The translations under genes were made by a program, and so were the position numbers. The notes beneath the pieces were generated by a model. It saw nothing but the letters and a program-made list of their open reading frames with translations, was not told the DNA's origin and ran no database searches. DNA of 64,000 bases from Pandoraea cepalis (lineage in GTDB: Bacteria > Pseudomonadota > Gammaproteobacteria > Burkholderiales > Burkholderiaceae): NCBI RefSeq assembly GCF_902459665.1, contig NZ_CABPSL010000005.1:124001-188000 (forward strand), read 5' to 3'. The first letter of the stretch is position 1. Each line of letters starts with the position of its first letter. Positions 1 to 10,470 of this stretch are shown here, one piece after another.

Positions 1-6
1 CCACCT

Positions 7-30
7 CCGACGGCGCTAGCGTGCCGTCGG
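7..30. terminator. Short inverted repeat, possible weak terminator
   Basis: Eight-base arms CCGACGGC and GCCGTCGG are separated by an 8-base loop. No T-run follows on either strand, so it could be only a weak or Rho-assisted terminator. The rest of positions 1-180 holds nothing I can recognise as a gene. Confidence 0.3.
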
Positions 31-180
31 ACACTCGGGAATGACAATGAAGATCCGCGTTAAGCATGATGAGCCGCCGGGGGGGATGACATATCGCGTC
101 CGCCCGGCACCGCCGTATGACGTGGTTGTGACGCCCTCATTCTACCGCTCAAGTGCCCGCGGCGCGAGTGACCCGCGGCC

Positions 181-1071
181 TCACTCCCGGCAGAAGTCGT
201 CAATCAACCGGGCCACGACGTCGGGTTGGTCGTGATGCAGCATATGACCGGCATCCTCCACGAAAGCCTCCGTCAAATTCGGAAAGACCTCGAAGCGCTC
301 CCGGAACGCCGCCGTGCCCTGCGCCCCGACGAAATGTCGCAGCACGTCCGAGTCCGTGGCTTCCACATGCAGGACGGGCGCGCTCACGTTGCCCCATACC
401 GCCATCGCTTCATCGAGCCGGTACGGGTAGGGATTGGCAATCTTGTGCGCCGCATCGGCAAGCAAATGCCATTGTCCATCGGCGTCCTGGCGTGCCCATC
501 GTTGTGCCAGCCAGTCCGCCCGCGCCTGCGTGAGGCGCGGATTGGTCTTGCGCAGCCGCGCCACCACCGCGTCGAGCGTGGCATAAGGACGCAACGTCGG
601 CGCATGCTGCAAATCGTCGAGCCAACGGCCGAGCTGACGGATCGCCGCGATCGGCTGCGACGGCGGCAGACCGAAGCCCTCCAGATTCACGAGACGCCGA
701 ACCCGCGAGGGCCGCACCCCGGCATACAGGCACGCGACGTTGCCGCCCATGCTGTGGCCAATCAGGCGGACCGCTTCGCCGGGCTCCGTGTAGACGTCGA
801 GCAGGGCGTCGAGATCGGCGAGGTAGTCTGGAAACCAGTAGCTGCCGCAGCGGCCTTGCGCCACCGGCCAGTCGGTGAGGCCGAAGCCGCGCCAGTCCGG
901 GGCGAGCACATGCCAGCGCTGCGCCAGCGTTTGCGCGACGAACTGGAACGACGCCGACACGTCCATCCAGCCGTGCAGCGCGAACAGCTTCGGCGCACCG
1001 GGCGCGCCCCACTGCCGGACATGGTGGCGCAGGCCGCGCACCGTCAGAAATTCGGATCGCGAATCGGTCAT
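181..1071 (-). CDS. Alpha/beta hydrolase
   Basis: This 296-residue cytoplasmic protein has the alpha/beta-hydrolase pattern. The oxyanion-hole HGW is at residues 33-35, the nucleophile elbow GHSMGG at 105-110 (Ser107), and a C-terminal catalytic His sits in EDAGHM near residue 276. The length is ordinary for the fold. There is no signal peptide. It lies 81 bp downstream of the DUF455 gene on the same strand, so the two may be co-transcribed. No clear Shine-Dalgarno precedes the ATG. The substrate cannot be read from sequence; such proteins are esterases, C-C hydrolases or epoxide hydrolases. Confidence 0.9.
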   Translation of the reverse strand: MTDSRSEFLTVRGLRHHVRQWGAPGAPKLFALHGWMDVSASFQFVAQTLAQRWHVLAPDWRGFGLTDWPVAQGRCGSYWFPDYLADLDALLDVYTEPGEAVRLIGHSMGGNVACLYAGVRPSRVRRLVNLEGFGLPPSQPIAAIRQLGRWLDDLQHAPTLRPYATLDAVVARLRKTNPRLTQARADWLAQRWARQDADGQWHLLADAAHKIANPYPYRLDEAMAVWGNVSAPVLHVEATDSDVLRHFVGAQGTAAFRERFEVFPNLTEAFVEDAGHMLHHDQPDVVARLIDDFCRE

Positions 1072-1152
1072 GGCGCAGGCAGAAAGTGAAGATCGAAACG
1101 ATTGAGGAACGCCGAGTCTATCAGCGTCAAAAATGACGAATCGGCCGCGCCG

Positions 1153-2097
1153 TTACGCGAGCGCCTGCAGCGCGGCCAGTTCGTCGTCGTCGAAGCCCGC
1201 CGCCCGGCGGGCCTCCAGGTTGAACGGCCCGCGCAGACGCGGCGCACCATATTGCGCCGCGAGCCGGGCATAGGTCTCGATGGGATCGCATCCGGCGCGC
1301 TCGCAGCCCCAGCGATACCAACGGTTCCCGATGGCGACATGCCCGATCTCGTCGCGCAGGATGATATCGAGAATGGCGGCCCCGGCGGCATCGCCCGCGC
1401 TCGCCAGCTTGGCCTTGATCGGTGGGCTGGCGTCGAGCCCGCGCGCCTCCAGGGTGCGGGGCACCAGCGCGAGGCGAGCCAGCCAGTCGCCGGACGTCCT
1501 GCGCGCCATCTCCCATAAGCCATCGTGCGCCGGGAAATAGCCGTAGCGGTAAGGCTCACCGAGCGTCTCCAAATGCTGGGCAAGCAGAGAGAAGTGATAC
1601 GCCTCCTCCGCCGCGACCTGAAGCCAGTCGTCGTAATAACCGGTGGGCAGGCCGTTGAAGCGCCACAGGGCGTCGAGCGCAAGATTGATCGCGTTGAATT
1701 CGATGTGGGTGAGCGCGTGCAGCAAGGCGGCGCGGCCCTCGACGGACGTCGCGGCGCGGTGCTTCAACTCGCGCGGCGACACCAGCCGAGGCGCGGCGGG
1801 CCGACCGGGAATGCCGGCCTCCCCCGCGCGCGTCGGCGTCGCCGGCTCGGCCACCTCGAAGCGACGCTCGGGGTGCCAGCGCGCGCGGCCGTCTCGCACT
1901 GCGTCGCGAAGTGCTGTCACGCCGTGCGCCTTCTCATACGGATCGCACAGGCGCAGGAGCGCAAGCGTGTGCTCGCGGGCACACAACGCACCGGCGAATC
2001 CGGGATGCGCGTTGCCGGACGTGCACGCTTCGCTGGAATGGCCGGGGTCGGCGTTGCGCGCGGCACCGCCGCTGGGCGCGGGAGTGAAATCGGTCAT
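1153..2097 (-). CDS. DUF455 family ferritin-like protein
   Basis: This 314-residue protein carries the helical ferritin-like diiron signature. A Glu lies in HIEFNAI (near residue 133), EEAYH is at 164-168 and DEIGH at 249-253, the spacing expected for two-helix-pair metal ligands. The family is DUF455, distantly related to MiaE-type tRNA hydroxylases. Its reaction is unknown, so oxidase or hydroxylase activity would be inference. About the first 110 residues are low in recognisable structure and rich in Ala, Gly and Pro. The gene is divergent from the carbonic anhydrase gene, with only 49 bp between the starts, so both promoters must lie in or overlap that gap. Confidence 0.9.
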   Translation of the reverse strand: MTDFTPAPSGGAARNADPGHSSEACTSGNAHPGFAGALCAREHTLALLRLCDPYEKAHGVTALRDAVRDGRARWHPERRFEVAEPATPTRAGEAGIPGRPAAPRLVSPRELKHRAATSVEGRAALLHALTHIEFNAINLALDALWRFNGLPTGYYDDWLQVAAEEAYHFSLLAQHLETLGEPYRYGYFPAHDGLWEMARRTSGDWLARLALVPRTLEARGLDASPPIKAKLASAGDAAGAAILDIILRDEIGHVAIGNRWYRWGCERAGCDPIETYARLAAQYGAPRLRGPFNLEARRAAGFDDDELAALQALA

Positions 2098-2146
2098 GAC
2101 GTTACAATAGCTAATTCATCGATTTTAACCGCGAACCGAAGCCGCC

Positions 2147-2671
2147 ATGCCGATCTACAAACTTGGAGACAAGACCCCCCAGATCCACGAGAGTGCTTTC
2201 GTGGCCGACACCGCCAGCATCATCGGAGATGTGATCCTCGCCGAGAACAGCAGCGTGTGGCCGGGGGTCGCGATTCGCGGCGACAACGAGCCGATCAAGG
2301 TCGGCGTGGGGACCAACGTGCAGGAAGGTGCCGTTCTGCACGCCGATCCGGGGTACCCGCTCACGCTGGCCAGCGGCGTGAGTATCGGCCATCAGGCGAT
2401 GCTGCACGGCTGCACCGTGGGCGAAAACTCGCTCATCGGCATTCAGGCGGTGCTACTCAATGGCGCGGTCATCGGCCGCGACTGTCTGGTCGGTGCGGGC
2501 GCGCTGGTCACCGAGCGCAAGACGTTCCCTGACCGCTCCCTGATTCTGGGTGTGCCCGCCAAGGTCGTGCGCGAACTGACCGACGAGGAAGTCGCGAACC
2601 TCAAGCGCAACGCCGAGGGCTATGCGGCACGCCGTCAGGTCTTCAAGGAACAGTTGGTGCGCATCGGCTGA
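2147..2671 (+). CDS. Gamma-carbonic anhydrase family protein (YrdA-like)
   Basis: The 174-residue protein is built from left-handed beta-helix hexapeptide repeats (for example GVSIGHQAMLHGCTVGENS). The three metal-ligand histidines expected for the gamma-class family are at residues 65, 82 and 87. It should form a homotrimer with metal sites between subunits. Many YrdA/PaaY-like members have weak or no carbonic anhydrase activity, so hydration of CO2 is a family expectation only. No signal peptide is present. It precedes hslO, but a separate sigma-32-like promoter lies in the gap. Confidence 0.92.
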   Translation: MPIYKLGDKTPQIHESAFVADTASIIGDVILAENSSVWPGVAIRGDNEPIKVGVGTNVQEGAVLHADPGYPLTLASGVSIGHQAMLHGCTVGENSLIGIQAVLLNGAVIGRDCLVGAGALVTERKTFPDRSLILGVPAKVVRELTDEEVANLKRNAEGYAARRQVFKEQLVRIG

Positions 2672-2686
2672 TCGCCCCGCCGGCGT

Positions 2687-2714
2687 GTTGAAAATGCGGT
2701 ACGCGCCCCCAGAT
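2687..2714 (+). promoter_or_regulatory. Sigma-32-like (RpoH) promoter for hslO
   Basis: GTTGAAA (2687-2693) is followed after 13 bp by CCCCAGAT (2707-2714). Heat-shock promoters have CTTGAAA and CCCCATNT about 13-14 bp apart, so each element is off by about one base. The position about 125 bp before the Hsp33 start fits, since hslO is a heat-shock gene in other proteobacteria. Confidence 0.55.
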
Positions 2715-2839
2715 TACGCAGTATTGACGCGCCAACCACCGGCGTTCGTGCAGCATCCGGCGCGTATCTGCGCGGTCGTTACCGCGCAACGCGGCCCGCC
2801 ACGACAACCGCCGTTGCCGCATTTTTCAGGAATTCAACC

Positions 2840-3775
2840 GTGTCCGATCAACTTCAGAAATTCATGTTCGACGCCGCCCCGGTACGCGGCGAATACGTCA
2901 GCCTCGACGCGACGTGGCGCGCCGTGCTCGAGCGTCACGACTACCCGGCGCCGGTACGTCATCTGCTCGGTGAAATGATGGCCGCGGCCGCGCTGCTCAC
3001 GGCCAACGTCAAATTCGACGGCGCCCTGATCCTGCAACTGCACGGCGATGGACCGGTCGCCATGATCGTCGTCGAATGCAACGCCGACCTGACGATGCGC
3101 GCCACGGCAAAGTACAGCGGCGAGATCCCCGACGACGCGACCCTCAAAGCGCTCGTGAACGTCGACGGCCGCGCACGCTTCGCCATTACGCTCGACCCGC
3201 GCGTGAAGCAACCGGGCCAACAGCCTTACCAGGGCGTGGTGCCGCTGTCGGATGAACACGGCCCCCTGCCCGATCTGGCGTCGGTGCTCGAACACTACAT
3301 GCATCACTCGGAGCAGCTCGACACACGCCTGTGGCTCGCGTCGGACGACCGCCACGCGGTGGGCATGCTGCTGCAGAAACTGCCCGGCCATGGCGGCACG
3401 GCCGGCACCGGTGCCGAGCGTGCGCCGGAGCAGGACGAGGACATGTGGAATCGCGTCTGCCAGCTCGGCAATACGCTCAAGCGAGACGAAATGCTGAGCG
3501 TCGATCGGGAAACGCTGCTGCAGCGCTTGTTTTGGGAAGAAACGGTGCGCGTGTTCGAGCCGGCGGTCACGGCGTTTCGCTGCACGTGCTCGCACGAGCG
3601 GGTCACCAACATGCTGCGCACGCTCGGCGAAGCAGAAGTCATGAGCGTATTCGACGAGCGTCCCGATCTTGAAGTGGCGTGTGAGTTCTGCCGCCAGACC
3701 TATCGTTTCGACAAGGTGGATGCGGCGCAGCTCTTTACGGAGCAACTGCACGCCGCGCCGTCCGCGCAACATTGA
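2840..3775 (+). CDS. hslO: Hsp33 redox-regulated molecular chaperone
   Basis: Hsp33 is a cytoplasmic holdase switched on by oxidation. The four zinc-binding cysteines of the C-terminal redox switch are all present: CTC at residues 248-250 and CEFC at 281-284. The 311-residue length is close to the usual 290-300. The start is GTG with AGGA about 10 bases upstream. The N-terminal domain matches the family (KFDGALILQLHGDGPV). A sigma-32-like promoter lies upstream. The lipoprotein gene follows on the same strand. Confidence 0.97.
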   Translation: MSDQLQKFMFDAAPVRGEYVSLDATWRAVLERHDYPAPVRHLLGEMMAAAALLTANVKFDGALILQLHGDGPVAMIVVECNADLTMRATAKYSGEIPDDATLKALVNVDGRARFAITLDPRVKQPGQQPYQGVVPLSDEHGPLPDLASVLEHYMHHSEQLDTRLWLASDDRHAVGMLLQKLPGHGGTAGTGAERAPEQDEDMWNRVCQLGNTLKRDEMLSVDRETLLQRLFWEETVRVFEPAVTAFRCTCSHERVTNMLRTLGEAEVMSVFDERPDLEVACEFCRQTYRFDKVDAAQLFTEQLHAAPSAQH

Positions 3776-3888
3776 GCGACGCGGAGATCGCGGGCGTGCG
3801 CCGGACCGACCTCACCAGACACCGCATGCAGGATGTGGCGTGCGGTCGTTCGGCTCGCCACCCCGCTAGCGCGCTCGGCGCATCGCTC

Positions 3889-4332
3889 ATGCCGCGACTC
3901 GCGTTCAACGCCAGCGCTACACGCTCCACGCGTGAACGCCCCCCTCGGCTTGTCGTCGGCGCCCTCGGTGTCCTCGGCGCGCTGCTCCTGATGCTCGCCG
4001 CAGGCTGTGCGCAACTGCCACCGCCTGACGCGCCTGCGGCACGTCTGCCGCAGACGCAAGACATCCCGGCAATGACCAATGCCCAGCAGCAGGACCTGAC
4101 ACGCTTGAACAAGCGCATCTACGACGAGCAGGAAGCGACCATTGAGCACGAACGCGCACAGCGTGCCATCGAGGCTGCGCTGCGCAGCAACGCCAACAAC
4201 GCGTATTTCTACGGTGGTTGGGGCGGTCCTGCGTGGTATGGCCCGGGATGGTACGGACCGGGATGGTACGGACCGGGCGGATATGGCGGCTATGGCCCAC
4301 GCGCATCGGTGGGTGTGGGCATCGGCTTCTAG
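3889..4332 (+). CDS. Small putative lipoprotein with Tyr/Gly-rich tail
   Basis: The chosen ATG gives 147 residues, with a basic N-terminus, a hydrophobic stretch at 21-38 and a lipobox LAAGC with the lipidated Cys at residue 40. A longer reading from a TTG that touches the hslO stop would put about 39 odd residues before the signal, so I rejected it. After the lipobox comes a short helical, Glu/Arg-rich segment, then a tail of three WYGPG units encoded by a 15-bp DNA repeat. Export to the envelope is inferred from the lipobox. I do not recognise a function. Confidence 0.75.
   Translation: MPRLAFNASATRSTRERPPRLVVGALGVLGALLLMLAAGCAQLPPPDAPAARLPQTQDIPAMTNAQQQDLTRLNKRIYDEQEATIEHERAQRAIEAALRSNANNAYFYGGWGGPAWYGPGWYGPGWYGPGGYGGYGPRASVGVGIGF
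4234..4278 (+). repeat. Three 15-bp tandem units in a lipoprotein gene
   Basis: Three units of the form TGGTAyGGmCCGGGm start at 4234, 4249 and 4264, and each encodes WYGPG. Units two and three differ only in the last base, which suggests recent duplication. Copy-number variation would keep the reading frame. Confidence 0.85.
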
Positions 4333-4357
4333 TGGGCGGCACCGCGAGATGACATAA

Positions 4358-4387
4358 AAAATGGCGTTCCCATGGGAACGCCATTTT
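4358..4387. terminator. Bidirectional terminator between lipoprotein gene and ftsB
   Basis: This is a perfect 30-bp palindrome centred on CCATGG. It has A-runs on its left and T-runs on its right, so it reads as a stem followed by U residues on both strands. It sits between convergent genes and serves both. Confidence 0.85.
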
Positions 4388-4420
4388 GTCGTACTGTCTG
4401 CGCGCCGTACCGGCGACGCA

Positions 4421-4852
4421 TCAGTGATGCTGAGCCTTGTGCGCCGCCTGCGCCCCGCGCTTTGCTGGGGACGAAGTCGGCGGTGCCGGCGGCGCCGCCG
4501 CGACCGACTTGTGTGCCGGCTCGGTCGACGAGACCAGTGGAGCACCCGCGGCGGAAGCGGCCTGCGGACCGCCCGAGCCGTCCGGCGCCACGAACTGAAC
4601 GAACACTTCGCCGTCCTTGACCATACCCAGCTCGAAACGCGCGCGCTCCTCGATCGCCGACGTACCGTCCTGCAGATCCTGCACTTCGCCGGCAAGACGA
4701 TCGTTACGTTCTTTCAACTGCTCGTTCTTCTGCTGTTCGGCGCTCAACTCGTCGCGCAGTTCGTGCACGTAAAGCCAACCACCGTGGCCGAACCAGAGCG
4801 GATACTGGATCACCGCCAGCAGCAGCACCAGCAGCAAGGTCACCATTCGCAT
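4421..4852 (-). CDS. ftsB: Cell division protein FtsB
   Basis: FtsB is a single-pass inner-membrane protein of the FtsQLB divisome complex. The N-terminal segment ([18 protein letters not shown]) matches the family membrane helix and its conserved YPLWFG end. A heptad coiled coil follows (about residues 30-70), then the conserved [12 protein letters not shown]. The protein is about 143 residues, with an extra Ala/Pro-rich tail of some 45 residues beyond the usual end. I chose the ATG at 4852 because AGGCGAAAG precedes it; a TTG five codons upstream is possible. It lies downstream of eno, the usual order in beta-proteobacteria. Confidence 0.93.
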   Translation of the reverse strand: MRMVTLLLVLLLAVIQYPLWFGHGGWLYVHELRDELSAEQQKNEQLKERNDRLAGEVQDLQDGTSAIEERARFELGMVKDGEVFVQFVAPDGSGGPQAASAAGAPLVSSTEPAHKSVAAAPPAPPTSSPAKRGAQAAHKAQHH

Positions 4853-4924
4853 GCTTTCGCCTGGCAAGAATGCCGAGAAGCGCGCCTCGACAGCCGTCGG
4901 GGCGCAACCTCCCGGGAAACGGAA

Positions 4925-6598
<1,674 letters not shown>

Positions 6599-7453
6599 TC
6601 AATTGAAATTATTTTCCAGAAACTCGCCCTGCTTCACCGCCGCATCGATCGTCTTGAGCGTGGTGAGCAGTTCGCGCATGCGCCCGAGCGGCACGGCGTT
6701 GGGGCCGTCCGAAAGCGCACAGGCCGGATCCGGGTGCGTCTCCATGAACAGGCCCGACACGCCCACGGCCACGGCGGCACGCGAGAGGACCGGCACGAAC
6801 TCGCGCTGACCGCCCGAGCTGGTGCCCTGGCCGCCGGGCAACTGCACCGAGTGCGTCGCGTCAAACACAACCGGCGCACGGGTCTCGCGCATGATCGCCA
6901 ACGAGCGCATGTCCGAGACCAGATTGTTGTAGCCAAACGAAACGCCACGCTCGCAAGCCATGAACACGTCATCGGGCAGGCCGGCCTCGCGCGCGGCGTC
7001 GCGGGCCTTGTCGATGACGTTGATCATGTCGTGCGGGGCAAGAAACTGCCCCTTCTTGATGTTCACCGGCTTGCCCGACTGGGCGCAGGCACGAATGAAA
7101 TCGGTCTGGCGGCACAGGAACGCCGGCGTTTGCAGCACATCGACGATAGGCGCGGCCACGGCCACATCCTCTTCGGTATGCACGTCGGTGAGCACCGGCA
7201 CGCCGAGTTGGCGGCGCACTTCCTCGAGGATCTTCAGGCCCGCCTCGCGCCCAGGGCCGCGAAACGACTTGCCGGAGCTGCGATTCGCCTTGTCGAACGA
7301 CGACTTGTAAATGAACGGAATGCCCAGCGCGCTCGTTATTTCCTTGAGCTGTCCCGCGACGTCGATCGTCATTTGCTCCGATTCGACGACGCAGGTACCC
7401 GCGATCAGGAAAAACGGCTGGTTCAGGCCAACCTCGAAACCGCACAGTTTCAT
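6599..7453 (-). CDS. kdsA: 3-deoxy-8-phosphooctulonate synthase
   Basis: KdsA condenses phosphoenolpyruvate with arabinose 5-phosphate to make KDO 8-phosphate for the lipopolysaccharide core. The 284-residue length is standard. Family motifs visible are [12 protein letters not shown] near residue 50, TDVHTEEDV, the [12 protein letters not shown] segment, and [19 protein letters not shown]. The ATG follows AAGGAG at a 5-base spacing. It sits 37 bp after pyrG on the same strand, so they are likely co-transcribed. Confidence 0.99.
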   Translation of the reverse strand: MKLCGFEVGLNQPFFLIAGTCVVESEQMTIDVAGQLKEITSALGIPFIYKSSFDKANRSSGKSFRGPGREAGLKILEEVRRQLGVPVLTDVHTEEDVAVAAPIVDVLQTPAFLCRQTDFIRACAQSGKPVNIKKGQFLAPHDMINVIDKARDAAREAGLPDDVFMACERGVSFGYNNLVSDMRSLAIMRETRAPVVFDATHSVQLPGGQGTSSGGQREFVPVLSRAAVAVGVSGLFMETHPDPACALSDGPNAVPLGRMRELLTTLKTIDAAVKQGEFLENNFN

Positions 7454-7490
7454 GAGAACTCCTTATGTCTCGCTCGCGGCGGGCGGGGCC

Positions 7491-9335
<1,845 letters not shown>

Positions 9336-10166
9336 TCAGGCGGCCAGCGAACGCCGGCGCTCGCCGCGCAGTTCCGCGAGCATGTCGCGCACGGCGACGG
9401 CCGTCTCCAACGGACGCTCCATCGGAAATAGGTGGGTGCCCTGCACGTAACGCAGATGGGTGCCGACGATACGGCGCGTCGCCCCGATCCCGGCTTGCCG
9501 TAGCTCGCGTGACTCCGTGCCCGCGAGAAAGCCGACCGGCACCGGCACGCCACGCATCGCACGCACGGCGAGCAGCGGCGGCAGCGTCAGATAGATCCGA
9601 TATTCGATGTCGCGCGCAAACGCCAAGCGCCGTGCCTCGCCCTCGCCGGTCGGCATCGTGCCGCAGTCGATGTAGTCACGCAGCACGTCCGAATCCCAGC
9701 CGGCGAACACCGGCTTGCTCGCGAAATGCTGCCAGGCCGTTTCCCAGTCGGGCCAGTGATCGCGACGCCGCTTGGTCACGCCCGCAGGCGACATTCGCTC
9801 GTACAGTCCGGTGAGCATGCCCAAGCGGAGCATCTGCGTGCGCCAGCCGGGCGTAACGATGGGCGAATCGATCATGACCACCCCGCGCACGCACTGCGGT
9901 GCCTTGAGCGCGGCCATCAAGCTCAGGAAGCCGCCGAGCGAATGTCCGACGAGCCAGACCGGCTCACCGCGGTATTCGCGCATGAGGGTGTCGACCAGTT
10001 CGTTGCGCAGATAGCGCCAGCCCGGCGTGACGGGATAGTGCGGGTCGTGACCGATGCGGTCGATGGCGCGAACGTCGTATTCGTCGGCCAGCGCGCCCAG
10101 TAGCTTGCGATAGACGCCAGCGGGAAAGCCGTTGCCGTGCGAAAAATGAAGGATGTCTCTTGTCAT
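9336..10166 (-). CDS. Alpha/beta hydrolase
   Basis: Starting at the ATG at 10166 gives 276 residues beginning MTRDILHFSHGNGFPAG, the typical oxyanion-loop opening of this group. The nucleophile elbow GHSLGG places Ser at residue 76, and a late His lies in QGTHLFPMERP. A longer open frame extends upstream, but its extra 98 residues look non-coding. No membrane segment or signal peptide is evident. Substrate is unknown. It lies between comEC and pyrG on the same strand, with gaps of 304 and 186 bp. Confidence 0.88.
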   Translation of the reverse strand: MTRDILHFSHGNGFPAGVYRKLLGALADEYDVRAIDRIGHDPHYPVTPGWRYLRNELVDTLMREYRGEPVWLVGHSLGGFLSLMAALKAPQCVRGVVMIDSPIVTPGWRTQMLRLGMLTGLYERMSPAGVTKRRRDHWPDWETAWQHFASKPVFAGWDSDVLRDYIDCGTMPTGEGEARRLAFARDIEYRIYLTLPPLLAVRAMRGVPVPVGFLAGTESRELRQAGIGATRRIVGTHLRYVQGTHLFPMERPLETAVAVRDMLAELRGERRRSLAA

Positions 10167-10470
10167 GGCATTCGTTGTCGTGGCGGGCCGGCCTTGGGCG
10201 AAATGTGCTGAAATGGGCCGCCCGGCGGCCACTGAACACCAGGGACGGCAGCCTGCGGCAATCGGTGCCGATCGACGGGAATCACTGTGTGGGTCAGGCC
10301 CAGCCGGTGCATGCACGAGCGGAGCGCAATCCGGCGCATCGGGCCATTCTAGCGAACCGCTCGTTAAGTACCGGTAGAGGTTTCCGTCGAATCGCGACGC
10401 CCGGACACACCCCGTGAGCACGTGGCGAAGCGGCAGAATGCCCTTGTCGGCCGGCCACATGACATCGATG
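10167..10470. other. Gap between comEC and the hydrolase
   Basis: About 300 bp with no supported gene. Open frames here are out-of-frame extensions of the neighbours. I see no strong hairpin with a T-run and no clear promoter. Confidence 0.4.

Noticed and set aside
2834-3772. Long minus-strand frame opposite hslO
   Set aside because: It covers almost exactly the hslO gene in antisense, with His/Arg/Val-rich composition typical of a shadow frame. Hsp33 motifs fix the real strand.
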